A DNA stretch of 64,000 bases from Marinobacter sp. 2_MG-2023. GTDB taxonomy: Bacteria > Pseudomonadota > Gammaproteobacteria > Pseudomonadales > Oleiphilaceae. Each line of letters opens with the position of its first letter. The stretch's first letter is position 1. A model generated the notes under the pieces. The model did not search any database, was not told the origin of the DNA, and saw nothing but the letters and a program-made list of their open reading frames with translations. Position numbers and translations under genes: made by a program. This document shows positions 50,413 to 59,203 of the stretch, piece by piece. The stretch lies in the NCBI RefSeq assembly GCF_030546935.1, contig NZ_JAUOPH010000001.1:793595-857594 (forward strand), in the 5' to 3' direction.

Positions 50413-52251
50413 ATGACCAAAAACCGTATTAACCACCGCGCCCTGGCCGGGATATTCGCCATAACTCTGTTATTTGCCGGTTGCGCCAGTGTCGATCTGG
50501 CGTCACACGTTGCAGAGTCGCCAGCCCAGGCGCTAGAGCTCGCCGCAAAGGAGCGCGACACTGAAACGGCCCAGCAGTACCTGCTGAAAGTAGCCAGCCG
50601 ATTCCAGGAGCGCGACCAACACCGGGCCGCCCGCACATTACTGCAGAGCGATCAATTGGCGCAACCTGCACCGGCACTGCTCGCACAAAAGCAATTGCTT
50701 GCCATGGCAGGCGCAGTGGCACTCGAAGATCGGGAGTGGGCCGACACCATCGTCAAGACGCTCTCACCGGATAACTTCAGAAGCTACAACGCAGATCTTG
50801 TTAACCGAGCCGCCAGTCTTCAGGCCCAAACCTACGCACTGGTCGGCGACCGCCTCTCAGCGGCCATGACGCTGATGCTGCTTTCACAGACGGACGGCAC
50901 GGTTAATCCTCAAGAAATCCATGACCAGATCTGGGCATTCCTGAAAGCCGTTCCGGATGAGAAACTTTCCACCGCAAATGAGGGCGCCATTGGTTTTGAA
51001 ACCGAGGGATGGCTTGAGCTCGCTGCCAGCGTACGCGACCCGGGACTAAGCATTGATGATCAGGGCCGAGTTATCCGTCGCTGGAAGAACAACTGGCCCA
51101 GCCACCCGGCAGCACAGATACTGCCATCAGAGCTACAGCTGATCGCCAGCCTATCAGAAAACCGGCCTGAAAAAATTGTATTGGCTTTACCTCTACAAGG
51201 GGCCCTTACCAGCGCGGGCAAAGCTATCCGTGACGGCTTTCTTGCAGCCTACTACCAGGATGAATCGGCGGACCGCGACAAAACCGACATCCGCATCGTA
51301 GACACCTCTAGCCAACCATTTGATGAGCTTTATAAAGAGCTCGCCGCTCAGGATATCGACCTGATTATCGGCCCCCTTGAAAAGGAAGCCCTGGCGAGTC
51401 TTACCAATATGAAGGCTCTTCCGGTACCCGCTCTCGGGCTCAACTACCTGGCTGCCGGCAAGAAGGCCCCAGACGGCCTCTATCAGTTTGGCCTCTCAGC
51501 AGAGGATGAAGCCCGGCAGATCGCAGACAGGCTTTCGGAACAGAATATCAATCAGGTCCTGGCACTCATCCCACAAGGTGAGTGGGGTGACCGGGTTGAA
51601 GCGGCGCTACTGAATCGCATGCAACGCCATGGGTCCGTTGCACTGGATATCGAGCGATTCTTCCGCGAGGATAACCTACGCGCCGTTACTGCGGACTTGC
51701 TGGGCATAACCGTATCCCGTGACAGGGCCATACAAGTAGAAAGAACCATTGGGCTCAATGTCGAATTTGAGCCTCGTCGGCGCCAGGACGCTGAGGCAAT
51801 CGTAATGGTGGCCGAGCCAGCGATTGCACGCCAGTTCAAGCCGCTGTTTGCCTTTTACTTCGGAGGTGACCTGCCGGTCTACTCACCTTCCATCGTTTAC
51901 GAGGGCACGCCAGACCCCGCCCGCGACCGGGATCTGAATCAGGTTATATTTACTGACATTCCATGGGTTCTCGACAGCGAAAACCCTTTGCGCGAAGAAG
52001 CGTCCAAGACCCTACCCGGCACTCAGGGCCAGCTTGGCAGGTTGTTTGCGATGGGCGCGGACGCTTGGCAGCTAAGTAAACGTTTACCCCTGTTGCGACA
52101 GGTTCAAACTGCAACCATTGATGGACAAACCGGCGAACTTACCATGACCTCTGAAGGCAGCATCCACAGGAGCCAACTCTGGGCCCAATTCGGCAGCGGC
52201 ACTCCGAGCCTGCTACCCGAACAGTCCGATCCTGCCAACGAAGAGGATTAA
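50413..52251 (+). CDS. lpoA: Outer-membrane lipoprotein activator of PBP1a (LppC family)
   Basis: 612 residues from the ATG at 50413; longer in-frame reading overlaps rsmI and is rejected. It has a lipoprotein signal with lipobox LLFAGC (Cys near residue 22), processed by Lgt encoded in this window. The N-terminal TPR-like helical domain runs to about 250 and the C-terminal periplasmic-binding-protein-like LppC domain is about 255-600 (IVLALPLQGALTSAGKAIRDGF). LpoA reaches across the periplasm to stimulate PBP1a. It heads lpoA-yraN-diaA. Confidence 0.92.
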   Translation: MTKNRINHRALAGIFAITLLFAGCASVDLASHVAESPAQALELAAKERDTETAQQYLLKVASRFQERDQHRAARTLLQSDQLAQPAPALLAQKQLLAMAGAVALEDREWADTIVKTLSPDNFRSYNADLVNRAASLQAQTYALVGDRLSAAMTLMLLSQTDGTVNPQEIHDQIWAFLKAVPDEKLSTANEGAIGFETEGWLELAASVRDPGLSIDDQGRVIRRWKNNWPSHPAAQILPSELQLIASLSENRPEKIVLALPLQGALTSAGKAIRDGFLAAYYQDESADRDKTDIRIVDTSSQPFDELYKELAAQDIDLIIGPLEKEALASLTNMKALPVPALGLNYLAAGKKAPDGLYQFGLSAEDEARQIADRLSEQNINQVLALIPQGEWGDRVEAALLNRMQRHGSVALDIERFFREDNLRAVTADLLGITVSRDRAIQVERTIGLNVEFEPRRRQDAEAIVMVAEPAIARQFKPLFAFYFGGDLPVYSPSIVYEGTPDPARDRDLNQVIFTDIPWVLDSENPLREEASKTLPGTQGQLGRLFAMGADAWQLSKRLPLLRQVQTATIDGQTGELTMTSEGSIHRSQLWAQFGSGTPSLLPEQSDPANEED

Positions 52252-52304
52252 CGCCTCCAAACACTGATCGACTGAACAAACCTCGCAAAAGGACAAGCAG
52301 AGCC

Positions 52305-52673
52305 ATGGAAGGCCGCAAAGCTGTTGGAGCGCACTTTGAAGGAGTCGCTGCACGGTACCTCACCGCCCACGGCGTGCACATCAGGGAGCGCAACGTTTAT
52401 AACCGGGGCGGTGAAATCGACCTGATAGGAGTGGACAGCGATACACTCGTCTTCTTTGAGGTGCGCTACCGCGGGAGCGGCAGCCTTGTCGACCCGGCGG
52501 GCTCCATTTCATACCCGAAACGACAGCGACTACTGAAAGCAGCTGCATTCTATCTACACCGCCACAACCTGTGGAACACAATCAGCCGCATAGATGTCGT
52601 GGCAATCAGCCCGGGAACCGTAAAAAAATACCGGGTACAATGGATCAAAAATGCAATCCAGGCGGACGTATAG
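52305..52673 (+). CDS. yraN: YraN family (UPF0102) nuclease-like protein
   Basis: 122 residues with a Holliday-junction-resolvase-like fold. GEIDLIGVD (about 37-45) and FFEVRYRG (about 50-57) carry the acidic residues of the PD-(D/E)xK-type core; the Arg after EV is also seen in E. coli YraN. The biological substrate is not established. It follows lpoA and precedes the diaA-like gene by six bases. Confidence 0.92.
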   Translation: MEGRKAVGAHFEGVAARYLTAHGVHIRERNVYNRGGEIDLIGVDSDTLVFFEVRYRGSGSLVDPAGSISYPKRQRLLKAAAFYLHRHNLWNTISRIDVVAISPGTVKKYRVQWIKNAIQADV

Positions 52674-52679
52674 ATTCTG

Positions 52680-53270
52680 ATGAGCGAAACGGAGAACCTG
52701 ATCAACCAATTGTTTGCAAGCCACATGGAGCACACAGCCCAGGCAGCGAGCACCGCAGGCCCCGCCATTGAGCAGGCAGCAGATGCCTTTGTAAATGCTC
52801 TTCTCAATGATGGAAAGATTGTCACCTGTGCCAACGGCAACGCCAATGTCATCGCCCAGTATTTCTGTACCGCATTCCTGAATCGCTTTGAGCAGGACCG
52901 GCCCGCACTACCGGCAATCAACCTGGGAGCCGATGCCACGACCTACTCGGCCATTTGCCGCGACAATCGCTTCAACGACACCTTCTCGCGTCAGGTAAAA
53001 GCGATCGGTAAACCCGGCGACCTGTTGTTCGTGATCGTCGACGACGGCCACAAAGCGAACCTGATTCAGGCGATTCAGGCAGCTCATGACCGGGAAATGA
53101 ACGTGGTAGTACTGAGCGCACGGGAGAAGTCCGACATTACCTCTCTTATGCACGCGGAAGATCATGAAATTGCCCTCAACGATCTCTCGCCAACAGAAGC
53201 AACGCCCCTGCTGTTACTCGTGATTAACGCACTGTGCTCCCTGGTAGACAGCAAACTGTTCGGGGGCTAA
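52680..53270 (+). CDS. DiaA-like SIS-domain protein with degenerate sugar-phosphate loops
   Basis: 196 residues, alignable to DiaA along its whole length (LNRFEQDRPALPAI, IQAIQAAHDREM, LCSLVDSKLFGG). DiaA homotetramers bind DnaA and promote initiation at oriC. Two SIS loops differ: the usual CGNGGSA reads CANGNAN (about 50-56) and STSGNS reads IVDDGHK (about 118-124). The C-terminal RIQEVH-type metal region reads EATPLL. Sugar-phosphate isomerase activity is therefore unlikely, leaving a structural or DnaA-binding role. The gene order lpoA-yraN-diaA supports the identity. Confidence 0.85.
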   Translation: MSETENLINQLFASHMEHTAQAASTAGPAIEQAADAFVNALLNDGKIVTCANGNANVIAQYFCTAFLNRFEQDRPALPAINLGADATTYSAICRDNRFNDTFSRQVKAIGKPGDLLFVIVDDGHKANLIQAIQAAHDREMNVVVLSAREKSDITSLMHAEDHEIALNDLSPTEATPLLLLVINALCSLVDSKLFGG

Positions 53271-53271
53271 C

Positions 53272-53299
53272 AAAAACGCCGGCAAATGCCGGCGTTTTT
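53272..53299. terminator. Bidirectional terminator between diaA-like gene and sspB
   Basis: Thirteen-base perfect arms (AAAAACGCCGGCA and its complement) around an AA loop give T-runs on both strands. Confidence 0.93.
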
Positions 53300-53324
53300 G
53301 TTTAGTTCAGCTATTGGTTATAGC

Positions 53325-53759
53325 TTATTTCACAACTTTGAGAGTGGGCCTGCCCGATGGGCGATCGTCCTGATTTCCCGACTGCCCGGCACCTTCCCGA
53401 TCATTAGTGCCGTCAGGATCTGGCGAGCCTGGCTCACTGCCAAATACCATACCCTCACCATTTTCCTTGGCATAAATCGCCATCACAGCCTGAAGCGGAA
53501 TAAACACCTGCATTGGCACACCGCCGAAGCGGGCACTGAATTCCAGCGCGCCATTTCCCACTACCAGACCGCGTACAGCTCCGGGACTGACATTCAGAAC
53601 GATTTGTCCGTTCGCCACATGCTCAGTAGGCACCTGTACACCCTGAACGCCCACATCCACCACTATGTAGGGTGTGCAGTCGTTATCCAGTATCCACTCA
53701 TTAAACGCCCGCACCAGATACGGACGACTGGATGTCATGGTGATCTTATTATCAGACAC
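53325..53759 (-). CDS. sspB: ClpXP protease specificity-enhancing factor SspB
   Basis: Adaptor that delivers ssrA-tagged proteins to ClpXP. 144 residues: folded substrate-binding domain (about 5-110, with SSRPYLVRAFNEWILDN and NGALEFSARFGG), then a flexible Gly/Asp/Arg-rich linker, then the ClpX-binding tail RPTLKVVK at the C-terminus, the XB motif. It is downstream of sspA as in E. coli. Confidence 0.96.
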   Translation of the reverse strand: MSDNKITMTSSRPYLVRAFNEWILDNDCTPYIVVDVGVQGVQVPTEHVANGQIVLNVSPGAVRGLVVGNGALEFSARFGGVPMQVFIPLQAVMAIYAKENGEGMVFGSEPGSPDPDGTNDREGAGQSGNQDDRPSGRPTLKVVK

Positions 53760-53797
53760 AGCTTGCCTCCTGTTCCGTAAAGCGAATGCCCGCCAAA

Positions 53798-54427
53798 TCA
53801 GCTCCGGATATCTTCTTCAAGATCAGAGAGGCTCGCCTTGAAACCTTCGCGCCCAAATATAGCTTCCATATACTTGTGCAGCGGCTTGGCTTGCTTGTCA
53901 TTGAGCTCTATCCCCAGTGACGGCAGACGCCAGAGGATGGGGGCAATGCAGCAATCTACAATAGTGAATTCCTCAGAGAGGAAAAACGGCATTTCGCCAA
54001 ACAGAGGCGCCGTTGCAAGAAGGCTTTCACGCAGCTCTTTGCGGGCAGTTTCTGACGCCTTGACGTTTGGCTGGTTCAAGATCTGATCCACCAGACCACA
54101 CCAGTCCTTCTGAATCCGATGGATCATCAACCGGCTATTGGCACGGGCAACCGGATAAACCGGCAGCAATGGAGGATGAGGAAAGCGCTCATCAAGATAT
54201 TCCATCATGATGTTCGGCTCATACAGAACCAGGTCACGATCTACCAGAGTCGGCAGGGCGTTATACGGATTCAGGTCAGCCAGCTCGGCTGGCGGATTGT
54301 CCGGATCAACATCAACGACATCAACGGTAACACCCTTCTCCGCCAACACAATGCGCACCCTGTGGCTATAGTGACTGGCTGGATCCGAGAAAAACGTCAT
54401 CGATGACCGCTTGGTCACAACGCCCAT
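53798..54427 (-). CDS. sspA: Stringent starvation protein A
   Basis: GST-fold protein that binds RNA polymerase and acts in stationary-phase and acid-stress gene expression. 209 residues. The thioredoxin-like N-domain has [23 protein letters not shown] and [37 protein letters not shown] is diagnostic of SspA. Start has GAGGT six bases upstream. It sits between petC and sspB in the same direction, separated from petC by a terminator. Confidence 0.96.
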   Translation of the reverse strand: MGVVTKRSSMTFFSDPASHYSHRVRIVLAEKGVTVDVVDVDPDNPPAELADLNPYNALPTLVDRDLVLYEPNIMMEYLDERFPHPPLLPVYPVARANSRLMIHRIQKDWCGLVDQILNQPNVKASETARKELRESLLATAPLFGEMPFFLSEEFTIVDCCIAPILWRLPSLGIELNDKQAKPLHKYMEAIFGREGFKASLSDLEEDIRS

Positions 54428-54469
54428 AGAACTACCTCACGAGTAAACAAACCGAATTGGCCCTGAAAA

Positions 54470-54508
54470 ACGCAAAAATTCCAGCGGGCCGGTTAACGCC
54501 CACTGGAA
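54470..54508 (-). terminator. Rho-independent terminator of petABC
   Basis: Minus-strand stem TTCCAGTGGGC/GCCCGCTGGAA with an 8-base loop is followed by TTTTTGCGTTTTT. It lies between petC and sspA. Confidence 0.88.
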
Positions 54509-54536
54509 CTCAGGGAACAGGATTATACCCTATTTC

Positions 54537-55292
54537 TCAGTGTACGTCCTTCCAGTACTCACGATTGAGCAGGTAGGCGAATACAAAGAAAATAGCCACG
54601 AAGATCAAAACGAAAATCCCAAGGCGCTCACGCTCTACCTTGACCGGATCCGCCATGTAAGACATGAAGTTAGTCAGATCGTACATGGCACGATCGAACT
54701 CTGCTCCGGTCATACTTCCTTCCGTCGCGTACTCAGGGCAAGCGCTTGCGTTATTAATGTTCCCACTTAATGGCTCTACGCTTGCTGCATGACCAATATT
54801 GGGCTCAACCGCACACAAACCCTGAAGATCAACAAGCACATGGGGCATCCCCACCTTATCGAATACCACGTTGTTTACGCCAAGCGGGCGGGTTTCATCC
54901 TTATAGAAACCGCGCAGGTAGGAATAAACCCAGGATTCGCCGCGCAGACGACTTTCCAGTGTAAGATCCGGTGGCGGTGCACCAAACCAGTTCGCAGCCA
55001 TTTCCTTGTCCATGGAGTTCTTCATCAACTCGCCTATCTGGGCGCCAGTGAAGATCAGGTTCTCCTCGTAGAGCTCAACTGGAACCTCAAGATCCTCGGC
55101 CACACGCTTGTAGCGCGCATACTCCATGGAGTGACATCCCATGCAGTAATTCGTAAACATGGCCGCGCCTCGCTGCAGAGACGCCTTGTCGGTGTGATCC
55201 GTCTCAATATGATCGAGCGGAACGCCAGCACCGGCTGCCAGCCCGAGAACCGGCAGGAATGCGATGAAAAGACCAAAAATCAGCTTTCTCAT
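54537..55292 (-). CDS. petC: Ubiquinol-cytochrome c reductase, cytochrome c1 subunit
   Basis: Haem-c subunit of complex III, carrying electrons from the Rieske protein to cytochrome c. 251 residues: signal sequence, haem motif CMGCH (about 51-55), Met ligand region in the second half and a C-terminal membrane anchor (LIFVAIFFVFAYLLN). The start directly abuts the petB stop (shared base). Last gene of petABC. Confidence 0.96.
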   Translation of the reverse strand: MRKLIFGLFIAFLPVLGLAAGAGVPLDHIETDHTDKASLQRGAAMFTNYCMGCHSMEYARYKRVAEDLEVPVELYEENLIFTGAQIGELMKNSMDKEMAANWFGAPPPDLTLESRLRGESWVYSYLRGFYKDETRPLGVNNVVFDKVGMPHVLVDLQGLCAVEPNIGHAASVEPLSGNINNASACPEYATEGSMTGAEFDRAMYDLTNFMSYMADPVKVERERLGIFVLIFVAIFFVFAYLLNREYWKDVH

Positions 55293-56524
55293 TATCCTGT
55301 CACCCTCTCTGGTACTGGCTTGGTTTTTTCCATGCGCGTATAGAACGGCATCAGAATGAAGTAGAGGAAGTACACAACGGTCAAAATCTGAGCCAAAGTG
55401 GTACGACCCTCGGTTGCAGGCACAAGCCCCAGATAACCAAGAATAACAAAGCTAACTGTAAACAGTGCCAATGCAATTTTGCTCAACCAACCTTTATAAC
55501 GAATCGAGCGAACAGGGCTTCTGTCCAGCCACGGCAGGACAAACAGAATGGCAATCGCGCCACCCATAACAACAACACCCCAGAACTTCGCGGACAAACC
55601 GAACAGGTCAACCGTGACCGCACGCAGCATCGCGTAGAAAGGCGTGAAGTACCAGACAGGCGCAATATGCTCAGGTGTCTTCAGCGCATTTGCAGGCTCG
55701 AAGTTCGGCTTCTCGATGAAGAGTCCACCCATTTCCGGGAAGAAAAACACCACAATAAAGAAGATAAAGAAGAACACTGCTACGCCCACCAGGTCGTGCA
55801 CAGAGTAGTAAGGGTGGAACGGGATGCCGTCTTTTGGAATACCGTTTTCATCCTTGTTCTTCTTGATATCAATACCGTCCGGGTTGTTGGAACCCACTTC
55901 GTGAAGGGCAAGAATATGGAGAACAACCAGGCCAAGCAGCACGATCGGCAGAGCAACCACGTGTAACGCAAAGAAGCGGTTCAGAGTGATTCCCGAGATC
56001 AGGTAATCACCACGAATCCACAGAGACAGATCTTCACCAATAACGGGGATGGCACCAAACAGGTTGACGATAACCTGCGCGCCCCAGTAGGACATCTGAC
56101 CCCAAGGCAGCAAGTAGCCCATGAAAGCTTCCGCCATCAGCACCAGATAAATCAACATACCGAACAGCCAGATCAACTCACGGGGCTTCTGGTACGAGCC
56201 GTACATCAGACCACGGAACATGTGGAGGTAAACCACAATAAAGAAAGCAGACGCACCTGTAGAATGCAGGTAACGCAGGAGCCAGCCCCACTGCACATCA
56301 CGCATGATGTATTCAACCGAAGCGAACGCACCCTCGCCAGTCGGATTGTAGCTCATAGTAAGCCAGACGCCTGTTACCAGCTGATTGACCAGAACAAGCA
56401 TTGCCAGAGAGCCGAAGAAATACCAGACATTGAAATTTTTCGGCGCATAATACTTTGCAAGATGCTTATTCCAGGCATCAACAACGGGTAGACGCTCATC
56501 TACCCAATTCAATAATTTCTGCAT
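55292..56524 (-). CDS. petB: Ubiquinol-cytochrome c reductase, cytochrome b subunit
   Basis: Core membrane subunit of complex III with the quinol oxidation and reduction sites. 410 residues, eight membrane helices. Haem-ligand segments are seen in LLRYLHSTGASAFFIVVYLHMFRG (about 79-102) and FFALHVVALPIVLLGLVVLHILALHEVG (about 183-210). The Qo-site PEWY-like motif reads PVWY (about 292). Shares one base with both petA and petC neighbours. Confidence 0.97.
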   Translation of the reverse strand: MQKLLNWVDERLPVVDAWNKHLAKYYAPKNFNVWYFFGSLAMLVLVNQLVTGVWLTMSYNPTGEGAFASVEYIMRDVQWGWLLRYLHSTGASAFFIVVYLHMFRGLMYGSYQKPRELIWLFGMLIYLVLMAEAFMGYLLPWGQMSYWGAQVIVNLFGAIPVIGEDLSLWIRGDYLISGITLNRFFALHVVALPIVLLGLVVLHILALHEVGSNNPDGIDIKKNKDENGIPKDGIPFHPYYSVHDLVGVAVFFFIFFIVVFFFPEMGGLFIEKPNFEPANALKTPEHIAPVWYFTPFYAMLRAVTVDLFGLSAKFWGVVVMGGAIAILFVLPWLDRSPVRSIRYKGWLSKIALALFTVSFVILGYLGLVPATEGRTTLAQILTVVYFLYFILMPFYTRMEKTKPVPERVTG

Positions 56525-57117
56525 TACGCTGCCTCCGGATCAAGTCCAATCGTAAGAGTCACGTCATCGTCGTACCGATGAGGCGGAACCTGAAGGTTCA
56601 GCGGTGCAGGCTGCGCCGTGTAGACCCGTCCGGCCATATCATAGCGGGAACCGTGACAAGGACAGAACAAGCCACCAAGCCACTCATCCCCCAGATCTGC
56701 AGGCGCAATCTCAGGACGATAAGAGGGCACACAACCCAAGTGAGTGCACAAGCCGACGAGAACAGCCATCTCAGGCCGGAGCGACCGCAGTACGCCGTCA
56801 ATGTAATCTGGTTGCTGAGGGGCTTCGGATTGAGGATCTTTCACCTTATCGTTGAGCTTTTCTATATTACCCACCATTTCGTCGGTCCGACGGATAAGCC
56901 AGACCGGCATACCCCGCCACTCAACAGTGATTTGCTGACCCGGTTCAATCTTACTGATATTGACGGTTACCGGCGCACCAGCCGCTTCCGCTTTGGCACT
57001 GGGATTCCAGGATGCCACGAAAGGGACTGCCGCACCGACGACGCCAACTCCACCTACCGCAGCCGTAGCACCGATAAGGAAGCGGCGTCGACCTTGGCTC
57101 ACGTCGCCATTATTCAT
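56524..57117 (-). CDS. petA: Ubiquinol-cytochrome c reductase, Rieske iron-sulfur subunit
   Basis: 197 residues. An N-terminal twin-arginine-type signal anchor (GRRRFLIGATAAVGGVGVVG) is followed by the Rieske domain. The 2Fe-2S ligands lie in CTHLGC (about 122-127) and CPCHGS (about 145-150). First gene of petABC, upstream of petB with a one-base overlap. A TATAAT -10 and a 19-bp palindrome lie upstream. Confidence 0.97.
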   Translation of the reverse strand: MNNGDVSQGRRRFLIGATAAVGGVGVVGAAVPFVASWNPSAKAEAAGAPVTVNISKIEPGQQITVEWRGMPVWLIRRTDEMVGNIEKLNDKVKDPQSEAPQQPDYIDGVLRSLRPEMAVLVGLCTHLGCVPSYRPEIAPADLGDEWLGGLFCPCHGSRYDMAGRVYTAQPAPLNLQVPPHRYDDDVTLTIGLDPEAA

Positions 57118-57197
57118 TATGGTTTTCTCCCATCAGGCGATGTCACAGCCCGCAAGAAAGCCGACAGTGTGCATCGAAAAGGACTTCACAATCCAAA

Positions 57198-57231
57198 ATT
57201 ATAAGCGCTCAAATGGTAATGAAATTACCAT
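57198..57231 (-). promoter_or_regulatory. petABC promoter region with 19-bp palindrome
   Basis: Minus strand carries a perfect -10 TATAAT (57198-57203) about 80 bases before petA. A perfect inverted repeat ATGGTAAT-GAA-ATTACCAT (57213-57231) covers the expected -35 position. This is the layout of an operator or activator-replaced -35. I do not recognise the regulator. Confidence 0.6.
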
Positions 57232-57307
57232 GTCCTTACAAGTCAGAAAGACGCCACCAGAGCCGGTTCTCTGCTCCAGATCAATTTGACTATCATTGAC
57301 CCGGAAA

Positions 57308-57338
57308 CAAAAAAACCCGACCAAAATAGCCGGGTTTT
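57308..57338 (-). terminator. Rho-independent terminator of rplM-rpsI
   Basis: Minus-strand stem AAAACCCG/CGGGTTTT (with a loop of about 11 bases) ends in TTTTTTTGTTT. It lies between rpsI and petA. Confidence 0.85.
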
Positions 57339-57361
57339 CTTGAGATCTGCTCCAGCGAAAC

Positions 57362-57754
57362 TTAACGCTTGGAGTACTGAGGACGCTTACGCGCCTTACG
57401 CAGACCAACTTTCTTACGCTCAACTTCACGAGCATCACGAGTTACATAACCCGCTTTGCGCAGCGCTGGGCGCAGAGTTTCATCATAATCCATCAGAGCG
57501 CGTGTCAGGCCGTGACGAATAGCGCCAGCCTGTCCACTGATACCACCACCTTTAACCGTGATGTTGATATCGAAACGATCTGCAGATTCGGCAACAACCA
57601 GAGGCTGACGCACGATCATGCGCAAAGTCTCACGACCGAAGAAATCTTCGATAGTGCGACCGTTGATAGAAATATTACCGCTTCCCGGCTTGATGAACAC
57701 CCGAGCCGTGGACGTTTTGCGGCGACCAGTACCGTAATTTTGTGCTACAGACAT
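57362..57754 (-). CDS. rpsI: 30S ribosomal protein S9
   Basis: 130 residues, same as E. coli. It starts [20 protein letters not shown], has [14 protein letters not shown] (about 67-80) and the C-terminal basic tail ending RKRPQYSKR that reaches the P-site tRNA. It lies 12 bases after rplM; the pair is the conserved L13-S9 operon. Confidence 0.98.
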   Translation of the reverse strand: MSVAQNYGTGRRKTSTARVFIKPGSGNISINGRTIEDFFGRETLRMIVRQPLVVAESADRFDINITVKGGGISGQAGAIRHGLTRALMDYDETLRPALRKAGYVTRDAREVERKKVGLRKARKRPQYSKR

Positions 57755-57766
57755 ATCCGCCTTCCG

Positions 57767-58195
57767 TTAAATGTCGAGTTCTTTGGGCTGCTGGGCTGTA
57801 TGAGGATGCTCAGCGCCTGCATAGATTTTCAGCTTCTTGAACATGGCACGACCAAGCGGGCCTTTCGGAAGCATGCCTTTTACAGACTTCTGAATCACTT
57901 GCTCAGGCGCCTTGTCGACCAGCTTCTCGAAGCTGATAGATTTGATCCCACCCGGAAAGCCGGTATGACTGTAGTACATCTTGTCAGATGACTTGTTGCC
58001 GGTAACCCGCACCTGGCCCGCATTGATCACAACAATGTAATCGCCAGTGTCTACATGAGGGGTATACTCAGGCTTATGCTTGCCCCGCAGACGACGGGCG
58101 ATTTCGGTTGACAGACGACCCAGCGTCTTGCCGGCTGCGTCTACAACGTACCAGTCACGTTTTACGGTTTCTGGTTTCGCACTCAGAGTCTTCAT
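57767..58195 (-). CDS. rplM: 50S ribosomal protein L13
   Basis: 142 residues from the ATG at 58195, same length as E. coli; the longer in-frame reading is rejected. Motifs: [21 protein letters not shown] (about 13-33), GDYIVVINA and [12 protein letters not shown]. First gene of the operon. A long leader of about 146 bases containing a hairpin precedes it. Confidence 0.98.
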   Translation of the reverse strand: MKTLSAKPETVKRDWYVVDAAGKTLGRLSTEIARRLRGKHKPEYTPHVDTGDYIVVINAGQVRVTGNKSSDKMYYSHTGFPGGIKSISFEKLVDKAPEQVIQKSVKGMLPKGPLGRAMFKKLKIYAGAEHPHTAQQPKELDI

Positions 58196-58347
58196 TGATT
58201 CCGCCTTGAACGCTATAAAAAGAAACGTTAAAAACCGCCACCGGAAAGTGTAATACACCCGGAGGAGGTTCAGTACCTGTTATTTAGTTGGCAGTGACAC
58301 TATTCGGGGCTGAGATAGTGGCATCGCCTTGAAAAGCCAGGGCGCGA
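58196..58347 (-). promoter_or_regulatory. Long rplM leader with hairpin
   Basis: The leader contains CACTAT/ATAGTG (58298-58320), a 6-bp perfect stem around an 11-base loop. Autogenous control by L13 is known for E. coli rplM-rpsI; whether this hairpin is the operator is inference. Confidence 0.4.
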
Positions 58348-58376
58348 AGTATACTCGAACGATTTCAGGAATCCAA
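58348..58376 (-). promoter_or_regulatory. Sigma-70 promoter of rplM-rpsI
   Basis: Minus strand TTGGAT (58371-58376), a 17-bp gap and TATACT (58348-58353), with good agreement in both hexamers. Confidence 0.7.
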
Positions 58377-58407
58377 CCCTGTAGCACAGTGTTTTATTAT
58401 TCCTGCA

Positions 58408-59181
58408 CTACCATAGCGAGTGACCATATAACTCTTCCGTATTGGAGAATAACACAGAAGCCAGATATTCCGGTTGCTCAGACCGGATTTCGGCAAGACA
58501 TTCCAAAATTCTGGGAAGGTATGCAGGCGAATTATTTCCGGCAACTATGCCTTCAGGGGCCATATCGGGCGCATCGGTTTCCAGCACGAGAGATTCCAGA
58601 GGCAGGCGCGCAACAGTCTCGCGGGTTTTGCGTGCCCGAGGGTGCGTAATCACTCCCCCCACGCCTATAAAGCACCCCTGCTCTACCAACTTGGCAGCCT
58701 GCTGATAGCTTCCGGAAAAACCATGCAATAGAGCCCTACCGCTCCAATTGTGACGCCTCAGAGTGGCATGCACCTCATCGTGCGTTTTTACCGAATGGAT
58801 AATCAGAGGAAAATTCAACTTCGATGCCAGTTCAATCTGCGCCTCAAACCAGGGGTACTGTGAGGCCAGATCGCCATGCAAACGGTCCAGCCCACACTCA
58901 CCAATGGCTATGCAGCGCTCAGGGCGAGCGCTCAGGAGTGACTCAAGGGCTTCCAGATCCCTTTCAGAGTGCTCACCGATGTACCACGGGTGAATACCTA
59001 GACAGTAAAACAACCCACTGTGAGCCTGGGCAGTGCTCTTAACGCGGTCCCAATCCGAACTGCGCACACCTGGAATAACGAGGCCGACAACGCCATTGTG
59101 CAGAGCGGCCTCCAGCTCACCGGCTCTGCAACCATCGAACCGGGGAAAGTCGAAGTGGCAATGGGCATCAACCAGTTTCAA
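58408..59181 (-). CDS. TatD-family metal-dependent hydrolase (YjjV-like)
   Basis: 257 residues from a TTG at 59181 that follows GGGAGGAAGC; an ATG at 59235 would place 54 extra bases inside prfC and lacks an RBS. Metal ligands: VDAHCHFD at the N-terminus, GECGLD (about 93-98), IIHSV (about 127), LLHGF (about 150) and ETDAPD (about 201). TatD enzymes are nucleases (DNA 3' or 5' exonuclease); YjjV also neighbours prfC in E. coli. Substrate not certain. Confidence 0.9.
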   Translation of the reverse strand: MKLVDAHCHFDFPRFDGCRAGELEAALHNGVVGLVIPGVRSSDWDRVKSTAQAHSGLFYCLGIHPWYIGEHSERDLEALESLLSARPERCIAIGECGLDRLHGDLASQYPWFEAQIELASKLNFPLIIHSVKTHDEVHATLRRHNWSGRALLHGFSGSYQQAAKLVEQGCFIGVGGVITHPRARKTRETVARLPLESLVLETDAPDMAPEGIVAGNNSPAYLPRILECLAEIRSEQPEYLASVLFSNTEELYGHSLW

Positions 59182-59203
59182 AGCTTCCTCCCGGCCTACC
59201 GGA

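Noticed and set aside
57213..57231. petABC palindrome as a Fur box
   Set aside because: Spacing is 8-3-8 and the core is GGTAAT/ATTACC. A Fur box has TGATAAT-N-ATTATCA, so the match is only superficial.
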